Assembly: GCF_001182895.1 (NCBI RefSeq)
Contig: NZ_LFQR01000006.1
Location: 1-64,000, forward strand
Length of the DNA: 64,000 nt
DNA from: Frateuria defendens
GTDB lineage: Bacteria > Pseudomonadota > Gammaproteobacteria > Xanthomonadales > Rhodanobacteraceae
Direction of reading: 5' to 3'
Part shown: one piece after another, positions 29,145-39,313 of the stretch
Numbering within the stretch: the first letter of the stretch is position 1
How the letters are laid out: every line of letters starts with the position of its first letter
Translations under genes and position numbers: made by a program
The notes under the pieces: generated by a model
What the model saw: the letters and a program-made list of their open reading frames with translations, nothing else
What the model was told of the DNA's origin: nothing
The model's database searches: none

Positions 29145-30398
29145 ATGAGTGCGTTGTCTTCCGGCCACAGTCCGAGCCTGCTGCGGCCGCTTCTGCTGGC
29201 GGCTTCCGCGGTGGCGGGAAGCGCCCATGCGGGCGTGGCCGTCCCGCACGACTCCCCCGCCGCCATCGCGCTGGGCCGCACGTTCGACCTCTACTGGATC
29301 GCCGAGGCGCTGCTTGCCTTGCTGATCCCGGCCGGCTTCCTCGTGTCGGGCTTCGGCGCCAGGCTGAGCGCGGCCTGCTGCCGCCTGGCCCATGGTGCGC
29401 GCTACGCCAGCGTGACGCTGTTCGGCTGTGCCTACCTGTTGCTCGATGCGCTCCTGCGCCTGCCGCTCGATTACCTGCGCCACTTCGTCCTGCCCACGTC
29501 CCTCGGCTGGCTCAAGCAGGAAAGCGCCGGCGGATGGCTGCTGGGGCAGGGCGTCTCGCTGCTGGGCCTGATGATCGCGGTGGTCCTGCTGCTCTGGATG
29601 CCTTATTGGCTGATACGCCGTAGCCCGCGCCGCTGGTGGCTCTGGAGCACGGCCGTGAGCGTGCCCGTCGCCTGCGTGCTGCTGGTGTCGCAGCCGCTGT
29701 GGATGAAGCCCCTGGCCGCCACGTATGGACCCGTCGCCGACAAGTCGCTGCAAGCGCAGATCACGATGCTGGCGGCGCAATGCGGGCATCGCCATGTTCC
29801 GGTGGTGGTGGGCGGCAGCGATACCACCGTGGTCGGGCTGGGGCCGAGCAGCCGCATCGTGCTGCAACGGGACCTGGCCGAGGTGGAAAGCCCATCCCAG
29901 GTGCGCTTCACCATCGCGCACGAGCTCAAGCACTACGTGATGGGCGACAACTGGAAGGCGCTGCTCATCGCCGCCCTGTTGCTGCTGGCGGGCTTCGGGA
30001 GCATGCACGGGGTCGGCGGCTGGGCCATCGGGCGCTGGCCGCGGCGTCTCGGTTTCGCCCGGCTGGACGACCCGGCCTCGCTGCCTCTGTTCGTGCTCTG
30101 CGCGACGGGGCTATGGCTGGCGGTTACGCCGGCCTTCCTCGCCTTCGACCGGCACATCGAGCGCGAGGCGGACCGGTTCGCCCTCGAGATGACGCACGAG
30201 AACGACGCGGCCGCGCGGATGTTCGCCGGCTGGGCGAGCGAGACGGAACTGGCCGAGCCAGGATGGTTCGAGCGCCTGTTCCGCGCTACCCACCCCCCGG
30301 TGGGCGAGCGCATCCGGATGGCGAACCGCTATCGCCCATGGGCGACGGGCGAGCCGCTGGAGTATGCCGGCGAGTGCGCGATGCCCGCAGGTGGATAG
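29145..30398 (+). CDS. M48-family membrane zinc metallopeptidase (Ste24-like)
   Basis: A 417-residue peptidase. An N-terminal signal or anchor (LLLAASAVAGSAHA) and several membrane helices precede the zinc motif HELKH in FTIAHELKHYVMGDNW. The third ligand Glu is in IEREADRFALEM, and the conserved HPPVGERI closes the domain. Family members cleave membrane or misfolded envelope proteins. The ATG at 29145 follows AGGGAA. The gene is divergent from the LytTR regulator, and a perfect 11-bp hairpin lies behind it. Confidence 0.88.
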   Translation: MSALSSGHSPSLLRPLLLAASAVAGSAHAGVAVPHDSPAAIALGRTFDLYWIAEALLALLIPAGFLVSGFGARLSAACCRLAHGARYASVTLFGCAYLLLDALLRLPLDYLRHFVLPTSLGWLKQESAGGWLLGQGVSLLGLMIAVVLLLWMPYWLIRRSPRRWWLWSTAVSVPVACVLLVSQPLWMKPLAATYGPVADKSLQAQITMLAAQCGHRHVPVVVGGSDTTVVGLGPSSRIVLQRDLAEVESPSQVRFTIAHELKHYVMGDNWKALLIAALLLLAGFGSMHGVGGWAIGRWPRRLGFARLDDPASLPLFVLCATGLWLAVTPAFLAFDRHIEREADRFALEMTHENDAAARMFAGWASETELAEPGWFERLFRATHPPVGERIRMANRYRPWATGEPLEYAGECAMPAGG

Positions 30399-30410
30399 CA
30401 AACCGCGGAG

Positions 30411-30439
30411 GAGAACGCCCGGATCGCCCGGGCGTTCTC
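30411..30439. terminator. Perfect 11-bp hairpin between convergent genes
   Basis: GAGAACGCCCG pairs with CGGGCGTTCTC around a 7-nt loop, between the ends of the M48 and CocE genes. There is no T-run on either side, so it is at best a weak bidirectional terminator or an RNA-stabilising element. Confidence 0.5.
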
Positions 30440-30457
30440 GCCTGTCCGCCGCGTCGC

Positions 30458-32419
30458 TCAGTCCACCACCGGCAACGCAATGAAACTCGCCTCGCCCGGC
30501 GCGTGGTACACGCGCTGGGTGGCCTTCACGTAGTCGTTCGGCTTGGCCCAGAAGATGTTGGGCACGAAGGTCTGCGGGTTGCGGTCGTAGAGCGGGAACC
30601 AGCTGGACTGCACCTGCACCATCACGCGGTGGCCGGGCAGGAAGACGTGGTTGGCGTTGGGCAGGTCGAAGCGATAGGGCAGGGCCTGGTTGGCGGCGAT
30701 GGGCTTGGGCGTCGCGTAGCCCTCGCGGTAGCGGCCGCGGAAGATGTCCATCGCCACCGCGAGCTGGTAGCCGCCCATCTCCGGCTGGTCGGAGACCTGG
30801 TCGGGGTAGACGTCGATCAGCTTCACCACCCAGTCGCTGTCGGTGCCGCTGGTGGAGGCGACGAGGTTGACCTCGGGCGCGCCGGCGACGCGCAGCGGCG
30901 CGGTGAGCGGCTCGGAAACGTAGGTGAGCACGTCGGTGCGGCCGGCGGCCATGCGCTGGTCGTCCACCAGCCATTCGGACCAGGTGTTGCCGGCGCTGTA
31001 GCCGGTCGGCAGGATCGGCCGCTCGCGGTAGGGCACGGGGCGGGCGGGGTCGGAGACGTATTCGTCGTAGGCCTCGCCGCCGGCGGGCGCGGCGAAGCCG
31101 AGCTTGGCGCCCGGTTCGAGGTAGATCGCGCGGCTCTTGGTGGCGCAGCCGCCGTCGCAGGCGAGCGGCCAGCGGTCCAGGCGCTGCCACTGGTCGGTGC
31201 CGGTCTGGAAGGCGGTGACCGGGGCGAGGTCGGCCTTGGGCGCGCCGTCCTTGAGGTACTGGGCGAGGAACGGGCGCAGCACGTGCTCGCGGAAGTACTT
31301 GGCGGTGTCGCTGCCAAAGCGGATCGCACCCAGTGCGCTGCCGTCGTGGATCTCCTGGCCGTGGTACCACGGGCCCATCACCAGCTTCACCATGTCGCCG
31401 CTCTTGTCCTTGGGCTTGATGGCGCGGTAGACGGCCTGGGCGCCGTAGATGTCCTCCTGGTCCCACAGGCTGTGCACCAGCATCACCGGCACCTTGAGCG
31501 GCTCGGCGGCAAGCAGCTTGTCCACCGCCTGGTCGCTCCAGAAGGCGTCGTAGGCGGGGTGCGCGAGCAGCTTGTTCCAGAAGCCGAGCTGCTCCATGCC
31601 GTAGCGCCTGCCCAGCGCGCCGGCGGAGCCGGCCTGCATGAACAGGTCGTAGTCGTCGTGGTAGTTGCTCCACCACTTGTGGCTGTTGTCGCGGCTGGCG
31701 GTCTGCTCGTAGATGTAGGCCATGTTGGGCTGGCGGAAGGCGCCGTGGTGGAGCCAGTCGTCGCCCATCCAGCCGTCCACCATCGGGTTCATCGGCACCG
31801 ACACCTTCAGCGCCGGGTGCGGGTGGTAGAGCGCCATCAGCGGCTCGAAGCCGTCGTAGGAGATGCCCAGCGTGCCGACCTTGCCGTTGCTCTCCGGCAC
31901 ATGCTTCACCAGCCAGTCGATGGTGTCGTAGGTGTCGGTGGCGTCGTCCACCGGGGTGGGGTTCTGCGGGCCGTGCACGGGGCGGTTCATCACGTAGTCG
32001 CCCTCCGAGCCGTACTTGCCGCGCACGTCCTGCACCACGCGGATGTAGCCCTCTTCCACGATCACGTCGGTGGCGTTGTCGTAGCCTTCCAGCATTGCGG
32101 CGAGGTGGCCGCTCGGCGTGTGGCTGGTGAGTTCCTTGGCGTCGTAGGGCGTGCGGGTGAGCAGCATGCCGGCATGCCGGGCACCGCTGGGGACGAGGAT
32201 GACGGTGTGCAGCTTCACGCCGTCGCGCATCGGGATCATCACCTCGCGCCGCACGTAGTCGTGGTCGGCGGTGGAGGGCGTGAACGCGGCCGGCGTCTCG
32301 CTCGGGTAGTTCGGGTACTGCGGCTTGGGCGTATCCGCCGCGGCGGCGATGGAGACGGACAGCGCGGCGGCGAGCGCGGCGACGACGCGGCGACGGAGCG
32401 GCGCGGTAGACGATGGCAT
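30458..32419 (-). CDS. Exported CocE/NonD alpha/beta hydrolase (X-Pro or alpha-amino-ester hydrolase type)
   Basis: A 653-residue serine hydrolase of the S15/CocE group. A signal peptide (VVAALAAALSVSIAAAA) precedes an alpha/beta-hydrolase domain with the nucleophile elbow GISYDG, and a C-terminal jelly-roll domain (XPD_C; for example RFDLPNANHVFLPGHRVMVQ). The segment MRDGVKLHTVILVP with RTPYD and QDVRGKYGSEGDY is diagnostic. Characterised relatives are alpha-amino-acid ester hydrolases and glutaryl acylases; the natural substrate is unknown. The ATG at 32419 begins the signal peptide and follows GGGGGATCC. Confidence 0.88.
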   Translation of the reverse strand: MPSSTAPLRRRVVAALAAALSVSIAAAADTPKPQYPNYPSETPAAFTPSTADHDYVRREVMIPMRDGVKLHTVILVPSGARHAGMLLTRTPYDAKELTSHTPSGHLAAMLEGYDNATDVIVEEGYIRVVQDVRGKYGSEGDYVMNRPVHGPQNPTPVDDATDTYDTIDWLVKHVPESNGKVGTLGISYDGFEPLMALYHPHPALKVSVPMNPMVDGWMGDDWLHHGAFRQPNMAYIYEQTASRDNSHKWWSNYHDDYDLFMQAGSAGALGRRYGMEQLGFWNKLLAHPAYDAFWSDQAVDKLLAAEPLKVPVMLVHSLWDQEDIYGAQAVYRAIKPKDKSGDMVKLVMGPWYHGQEIHDGSALGAIRFGSDTAKYFREHVLRPFLAQYLKDGAPKADLAPVTAFQTGTDQWQRLDRWPLACDGGCATKSRAIYLEPGAKLGFAAPAGGEAYDEYVSDPARPVPYRERPILPTGYSAGNTWSEWLVDDQRMAAGRTDVLTYVSEPLTAPLRVAGAPEVNLVASTSGTDSDWVVKLIDVYPDQVSDQPEMGGYQLAVAMDIFRGRYREGYATPKPIAANQALPYRFDLPNANHVFLPGHRVMVQVQSSWFPLYDRNPQTFVPNIFWAKPNDYVKATQRVYHAPGEASFIALPVVD

Positions 32420-32713
32420 GCGGTGGATCCCCCTGTCTGACGAATGTCGCTCCCGAGAGTAACCGCTGCGGCCGGCGGCGGCATGCGCACGTTGGCGTTG
32501 CGGGATGCGGTTGCCGTTCCGGTGCGCGGCGGCGCCGTCATCGCAAGATCTTGGGGCCTGTTCAAACGCTTGCCGTCGACGCGGCATGGCGCCTCCCTCT
32601 GCTTGCAGGGGGTGGCCTCGAGGCCGGTGTTCACCCCCCAATTCTCCCTGCACGCAGGGGAGGGGGCAGGTCGGCGCCGCCTGCGCGGAGGCGGACGGCG
32701 ACGGGCGCCGCGC

Positions 32714-34858
32714 TCAGAGGCGCACGTCCACCTTGGCCTCGCGCGGGCCCTGCTGGCGCTCGATGAACACCGACACCTGGTCGCCCAGGCGGCGGAAGGC
32801 GAGGTCGATGCGCTGCACGCCCACCTGCAGGTCGCGCAGCGTCAGTTGCTCGATGTCGCGCGGCAGGCGCGGGCGCTCGATGGTCAGCCGGCCGCGCCGG
32901 CCGTCCACGTACAGCCCCAGGCAGGCCTGCAGCAGCATGAAGGCGGAGCCGGAGGCCCAGGCCTGAGGCAGGCAGGCCACTGGATAGGCGATGGGCGCCT
33001 CGCCGGGCGCGCGGTCGAAGCCGCAGAACAGCTCCGGCAGGCGCATGCCGAACTGGGTGGCGGCCTCGAACATGTTGCCCAGCAGCCGCACCACGCCGTC
33101 GCGCTCGCCGTAGCGGGCGAGGCCGGCGGCGCACAGCGCCACGTCGTGCGGCCACACCGAGCCGTTGTGGTAGGACATCGGGTTGAAGCGCGCCGTGCCG
33201 GTGGCGAGGGTGCGGATGCCCCAGCCGCTGTTGAGCGGCCGCGAGAGCAGCTGCCGCGTTACCGCGCGGGCGCGGTCGGGGCGCGGCAGGCCGGCGTACA
33301 GCAGGTGGCCGGGGTTGGAGCCGCGGATGCGGCAGGGCTCGCCGGCGCCGTCCAGGGCCAGCGCGTAGTAGCGCAGGTCGTCCATCCAGAAGCGCTGTTC
33401 GACCGTCTTGCGCAGCTGGTCGGCACGGCGGCGCCAGTGCAGGGCGGCGTTCGTTTCTTCGCGCCGTTCGGCCAGCTCGGCCATGTCGCGGTAGGCGCGG
33501 TAGGCGTAGCCCTGCACCTCGATCAGCGCGATCGGGCCTTCCGCCGGGCGGCCGTCGGCGTGGAACACCGAGTCGTGGCTGTCCTTCCATCCCTGGTTGG
33601 CGAGGCCGCTGAGCTCGCCGCGGGCGTAGGTGAGCAGGCCGTAGGGGCTGGCGTCGGCGTTGTTCTCCAGCCAGTGCGTGGCGGCCACCAGGGCGGGCCA
33701 CAGCTGGCCGACGAGGGTCATGTCGCCGGTGCGCCGGGCATAGGCGCCGGCCAGCATCAGGAACAGCGGCGTGGTGTCGACGCCGCCGTAGTACTGGGCG
33801 AACGGCAGCTCGTTCGCCGCCGCCATCTCGCCCTTGCGCGTCTCGTGCATGATCTTGCCCGGCTGCGCGTCGCGGAAGGCGGAGGTCTCGCGCGCCTGGT
33901 TCTGCGCCAGGAAGGCGAGCACGCCGCGCGCCAGGCTGGGATCGAGCCACAGCACCTGCAACGAAGTGATGATGGCGTCGCGCCCGAACGGCGTGGAGAA
34001 CCACGGGATACCGGCATACGGATATGGCCCGGTGGGCAGCTCGGTGGTGAGCAGGGCGAGGTCGGCGCGCGACTTGTCCAGCCACGCCTGGAACAGGCGG
34101 CCGGAGGCCACCGGCCGCGCGCCGCGGTGGCGGCGCAGGCGCAGGCTGCGCCAGGCCCGCGCGGCGCACTGGCGATAGCGGGCGCGGCAGGGCTCGGCGC
34201 GGGCCGGGCCCACTTCGAGGTAGAGCCGCCACTCGGCGCGCGGCGCCAGCGCCACCTGGAACTCCGCATGCCATTCGTCCAGCTGCTGCGGTGGCTCGGA
34301 GAAGTCGATCGCCATGCGGCGCAGCCTGCCATCCAGGCCGTGGTAGCGCAGTTCCACGCCGCGCCCGTCGACCTCTGCCGACTGCGCCTGGCCGCGTTGC
34401 AGGCGCCGCTGGCCGCGCACCTCGAACATGTCGCGGAAGTCGGCGGCGAAGCGCAGCATCAGCGGCACGCGCGTGGGCTGGTCGCTGTAGTTGACCAGGC
34501 GGACGCGCTCGTACACGCGGTCCTCCCACAGGAAGCGCTTGCGCTCCACGTGCACCACGGCCTGGGGAATGGGCGAGTCGCCCAGCGAGGGCAGCGGGTG
34601 GTTGGTGAGGTTGGCGGTGAAGTAGAGGTTGTCCTGGCTCACCGCGCTCGACAGCAGCGAAGGCCGGCGTCCGGCGAGATAGAGGTGAAAGCCCGAGAGC
34701 AGGCGGGTGTCGTTGTGGAACAGGCCATCGTCCTCGCCGGTGACGTCGCCGAAGGCGTCGGCCACCAGGAAGCTGTCGCCCTCCTTGAGCACGAACAGCG
34801 ATTGCAGGCTGCGCGGCGGCGGCTCGGTGTCGGGCAGGCTCGGGGCTTCGTGCGCCAT
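32714..34858 (-). CDS. Glycogen debranching-type amylo-alpha-1,6-glucosidase
   Basis: A 714-residue protein with an N-terminal beta-rich glycogen-debranching domain (LKEGDSFLVADAFGDVTG and NDTRLLSGFHLYL) and a C-terminal (alpha/alpha)6 barrel. Barrel landmarks include WFSTPFGRDAIITSLQ, GKIMHETRKGEMA, YYGGVDTTPLFL and MSYHNGSVWPHD, in which acidic residues should be catalytic. Bacterial homologs act on alpha-glucans or possibly glucosyl conjugates. Its start lies 9 nt after the stop of the GT4 gene, so the two form an operon. Confidence 0.9.
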   Translation of the reverse strand: MAHEAPSLPDTEPPPRSLQSLFVLKEGDSFLVADAFGDVTGEDDGLFHNDTRLLSGFHLYLAGRRPSLLSSAVSQDNLYFTANLTNHPLPSLGDSPIPQAVVHVERKRFLWEDRVYERVRLVNYSDQPTRVPLMLRFAADFRDMFEVRGQRRLQRGQAQSAEVDGRGVELRYHGLDGRLRRMAIDFSEPPQQLDEWHAEFQVALAPRAEWRLYLEVGPARAEPCRARYRQCAARAWRSLRLRRHRGARPVASGRLFQAWLDKSRADLALLTTELPTGPYPYAGIPWFSTPFGRDAIITSLQVLWLDPSLARGVLAFLAQNQARETSAFRDAQPGKIMHETRKGEMAAANELPFAQYYGGVDTTPLFLMLAGAYARRTGDMTLVGQLWPALVAATHWLENNADASPYGLLTYARGELSGLANQGWKDSHDSVFHADGRPAEGPIALIEVQGYAYRAYRDMAELAERREETNAALHWRRRADQLRKTVEQRFWMDDLRYYALALDGAGEPCRIRGSNPGHLLYAGLPRPDRARAVTRQLLSRPLNSGWGIRTLATGTARFNPMSYHNGSVWPHDVALCAAGLARYGERDGVVRLLGNMFEAATQFGMRLPELFCGFDRAPGEAPIAYPVACLPQAWASGSAFMLLQACLGLYVDGRRGRLTIERPRLPRDIEQLTLRDLQVGVQRIDLAFRRLGDQVSVFIERQQGPREAKVDVRL

Positions 34859-34867
34859 CGTGCGGGC

Positions 34868-35932
34868 TCAGGCGATCTTGCTGAGGGGGCGGGTGCCGCT
34901 GTGCCGTTCCAGCAGCCGCCAGTACAGGTTCACGTAGCGATGGGCCATGGTCTGCGCGGTGAATCGCCGCTCGAACGCGAGGCGGATACGCCGGCGATTC
35001 AGCACCGCCGCCTGCTGCACGGCGGCGACGGCTTCGTCCTCGCCGGCGACGATGAAGCCGGTGACGCCGTGCTCGAGTATCTCCGGCACCGCGCCGCGGT
35101 TCCAGGCGATCACCGGCGTGCCGCAGGCCATCGCCTCGATCATCACCAGCCCGAACGGCTCGGGCCAGTCGATCGGGAACAGCAGCGCGCGGGCGTGGCC
35201 GAGCAGGTGCACTTTCTCCGCGTCGCCGATCTCGCCGATGAACTCGACCACCGCCGGGTCGAGCAGCGGGCGCACCACCTGCTTGAAGTACTCGTGGTCG
35301 GCCGGATCCACCTTGGCCGCCATCTTCAGCAGCAGGCCGGTGCGGCGGGCGATCGCGATGGCGCGGTCCGGGCGCTTCTCCGGCGAGATGCGGCCCAGGA
35401 ACACCAGGTAGTCGCCGCGCGGCTGCCGCGCCAGGCCGTACGGCCGCGGGTCGAGGCCGTGGTAGACGTTGCCGAACCAGTTGGCCTCCGGCAATGGCGT
35501 GCGCTGGTCGAAGGAGATCGACGCCAGCGGATAGCAGCACCAGCGCCGGTAGGCCTCGGCGAGATCGCGCAGGTCGAGGCGGCCGTGCAGGGTGGTGAGC
35601 GTGCGGCCGGCGCGGTCCTCGAACAGCGGAAAGTGCAGCAGGTCCAGGTGGAAGTGCAGGATGTCGAACTCGTCGGCGCGCCGGCGCAGTTCGTGCAGCA
35701 TGCTGAGGTGGCAGGCCAGGTCGCTCTTGAGCGGCGAGGGGTCCAGCCGCAGCGCGCGGTCACGCCCCGGCACCAGGCGGGCGCGGGTGAACGTGTCGGC
35801 GGAGGCGAACAGGGTGACCTCGTGCCCCTGCTCCACCAGCGCCTCGGTGAGGTGGGCGACCACGCGCTCGGTGCCGCCGTACAGCCGCGGCGGCACGGCT
35901 TCGTAGAGGGGGGCGATCTGCGCGATCTTCAT
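34868..35932 (-). CDS. GT4-family glycosyltransferase
   Basis: A 354-residue GT-B fold transferase. The N-terminal MKIAQIAPLYEAVPPRLYGG and GTERVV loop, plus the C-terminal nucleotide-sugar signature EPFGLVMIEAMACGTPVIAW, are typical of family 4 retaining enzymes. The conserved HGRLD and FLGRISPEKRPD segments match a subgroup found next to glycogen-debranching-like genes. Upstream of the debranching enzyme gene in one operon, it probably makes the glycan or glucoside that enzyme trims; this is inference. The start at 35932 is set by homology. Confidence 0.88.
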   Translation of the reverse strand: MKIAQIAPLYEAVPPRLYGGTERVVAHLTEALVEQGHEVTLFASADTFTRARLVPGRDRALRLDPSPLKSDLACHLSMLHELRRRADEFDILHFHLDLLHFPLFEDRAGRTLTTLHGRLDLRDLAEAYRRWCCYPLASISFDQRTPLPEANWFGNVYHGLDPRPYGLARQPRGDYLVFLGRISPEKRPDRAIAIARRTGLLLKMAAKVDPADHEYFKQVVRPLLDPAVVEFIGEIGDAEKVHLLGHARALLFPIDWPEPFGLVMIEAMACGTPVIAWNRGAVPEILEHGVTGFIVAGEDEAVAAVQQAAVLNRRRIRLAFERRFTAQTMAHRYVNLYWRLLERHSGTRPLSKIA

Positions 35933-36173
35933 GGCCGGGCGCCTCGGTGCGCGAACAGGCGGCATGGCCAGAGCGGCCGGCCACGAGCCTGGGTAAGCTT
36001 GCCCCGTGGTTTGCGAAATTGCCGTGACATGGCCGTTTGCGCGGGGTGCCCGGCGCCGGGGAAGGCGCCGCGCCGCATTGCCGAATGGACGTCCAAACGG
36101 AAAGTGGAAAAATCATGGTATCGCCAGCGCGCACGATGGCGGCAGGCGCTGAAGGCGCGCGTGGTCGCGGCGC
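35933..36173. other. Non-coding leader of the GT4 operon
   Basis: No gene was recognised. AT-rich patches near 36100-36120 may hold the promoter for the GT4 operon on the minus strand. Confidence 0.4.
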
Positions 36174-36372
36174 CTACTGGTAGTTCATCGTGAACGTCGC
36201 CGTCGCCGACACCTTGCCCGGTGTCACCGCCTGGTCCGTCCGGTAGTACCGGGCGACGAAGGGCATGTCGAGCGCCTGCTGCTCGGCCGTGGTCGTCGCG
36301 CAGGTGCGAGAGCCTGTTGGTCTCGACGGGCTTGTCGTCCTGCAGCAGCCGCGCGCCGGTGCCCCTCGCCAT
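36174..36372 (-). pseudogene. Fimbrial subunit remnant with a frameshift (type 1 fimbria family)
   Basis: The last codons read MPFVARYYRTDQAVTPGKVS then ATATFTMNYQ and a stop, the standard C-terminal strand of chaperone-usher fimbrial subunits. Upstream, a different minus frame reads GTGARLLQDDKPVETNRL, which matches the preceding strand of the same family. The two halves are out of register, so a frameshift lies near 36290-36300. The signal peptide and N-terminal half of a fimbrial subunit are missing. No usher or chaperone gene is nearby. Confidence 0.75.
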
Positions 36373-36476
36373 GCCTTCGCCCGTGTGGTCGGCGAGCCGT
36401 TATGACGAACAGCATTTGAGCCTGAAACCCCAGCGTGTCGCGCTCGCCGGTGGGGCATCAGCCGGATACATGGCAA

Positions 36477-36508
36477 AGAAGCCCAGCCGGGTTAAAGGCT
36501 GGGCTTCT
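36477..36508 (-). terminator. Likely terminator of the acyl-CoA dehydrogenase operon
   Basis: A perfect 12-bp stem, AGAAGCCCAGCC with GGCTGGGCTTCT, surrounds an 8-nt loop. Read on the minus strand it is followed by TTTG after TTC, a short T-run. It lies downstream of the acyl-CoA dehydrogenase gene and of the tandem repeat. Confidence 0.65.
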
Positions 36509-36573
36509 GGACAAACGGCTGCATCGGGAAAGCGCGTGCAGCTCTATAGGTTGTGGCTTAGCGGAAGCCGTGC

Positions 36574-36673
36574 GTCCATGCGGGTCCATGCGGGTCCATG
36601 CGGGTCCATGCGGGTCCATGCGGGTCCATGCGGGTCCATGCGGGTCCATGCGGGTCCATGCGGGTCCATGCGG
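36574..36673. repeat. Ten perfect tandem copies of a 10-bp unit (VNTR)
   Basis: The unit GTCCATGCGG is repeated ten times without a mismatch over 100 bp, between the fimbrial remnant and the end of the acyl-CoA dehydrogenase gene. The unit is not a multiple of three and it lies 72 bp beyond the dehydrogenase stop, inside the expected 3' untranslated region. There are no spacers, so it is not a CRISPR array. Confidence 0.97.
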
Positions 36674-36744
36674 GTAGATTAGGCGACGGCCCCGGCGGCG
36701 GACACTGGAAAAATCCAGTTCTTGCGCCGGGCCGTCGACAGGGC

Positions 36745-38520
<1,776 letters not shown>

Positions 38521-38549
38521 GGCGGATTCCTTCGAAAGGTCGAGAGGGT

Positions 38550-39029
38550 TCAGCGGTAGGTGTTGGGGATGCCGGGCACCGGCGAGAGCCAGTCGTTGCC
38601 GTGGAAGGCGAAATCGCGCGGCGCCTTTTCCTTCTCCGGCGTGGCGCTGGCGGTGCCGTTCACGCTGTAGGCGAGGCCGCTGGCGCTGCCCTTGCCGGCG
38701 ATGGCCTGCAAGGCCGCGGCCATCTCCGGCGTGGGCAGCAGGTCGAGCGCGACGACGTCGCCGGCGAAGGCGGGGATGTCGCGGTCGAAACGGGCGTGCA
38801 GGCGCACCGGCACCAGCTCGGCCACGCGGATCTCGCCCTCGATGGCGGAGAAATCCATGCCGGCGTAGCTGTTGTTCTGGATGCGCACGGTGAGGTGCCA
38901 GCTGCCGTTGGGCCGCACTTCCAGCTGCTGGATGCTGACCGTGGGCGGAAACACGCTCTTGCGCGGTGGGCCGCAGGCGATCAGGACCAGGGCCAGTACG
39001 ACGGGGACGATCCAGCGCAGCCAACGCAT
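38550..39029 (-). CDS. LEA type 2-like lipoprotein
   Basis: A 159-residue protein with a lipoprotein signal peptide (IVPVVLALVLIAC, Cys about residue 19) followed by a beta-sandwich resembling the water-stress LEA-14 domain (SIQQLEVRPNGSWHLTVRIQ, followed by NNS). It is probably attached to the inner face of the outer membrane. Its role is unknown; it sits first in an operon with the acyl-CoA dehydrogenase. The ATG at 39029 follows GGAGAG. Confidence 0.8.
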   Translation of the reverse strand: MRWLRWIVPVVLALVLIACGPPRKSVFPPTVSIQQLEVRPNGSWHLTVRIQNNSYAGMDFSAIEGEIRVAELVPVRLHARFDRDIPAFAGDVVALDLLPTPEMAAALQAIAGKGSASGLAYSVNGTASATPEKEKAPRDFAFHGNDWLSPVPGIPNTYR

Positions 39030-39042
39030 CTTGCGGTCTCTC

Positions 39043-39056
39043 CAAACGATCGTTTG
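39043..39056. promoter_or_regulatory. 14-bp palindrome matching the PsrA/fatty-acid regulator motif
   Basis: CAAACGATCGTTTG is a perfect palindrome 14 bp upstream of the lipoprotein start. It fits the published Pseudomonas PsrA consensus (G/C)AAAC-N2-4-GTTT(G/C) exactly. PsrA is a TetR-family repressor released by long-chain acyl-CoA, which suits the acyl-CoA dehydrogenase in this operon. The regulator gene itself is not in the window. Confidence 0.6.
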
Positions 39057-39313
39057 AATGCCGATTCTAACCGCGTTGGGGGCGGGATGGTGAGGGGGCG
39101 TGCCTTCGCCCGCGAATCCGGCTTGCGGCCGCGCGTGGAAACCGTCGCCGCGATGCGCGCCGGCCAGTGGCGTTGCCGCAGGCGCGCATCGCACCGGCGG
39201 TGTCATGCGCTCTTTCGAATTTCTTTGGCCGCGTCCCGCGTCGATGGCAAGGTTTCGCGGTGTGGATCAAACGGGCATGATCGGGGTTTCATCGCGACCG
39301 AGAGCTGCCTTCC

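Noticed and set aside
36574-36673. Possible CRISPR array or repeat protein (MRVHAGPCGS-type)
   Set aside because: The 10-bp units abut without spacers and the frame shifts every unit; open frames on both strands are a by-product of the repeat.
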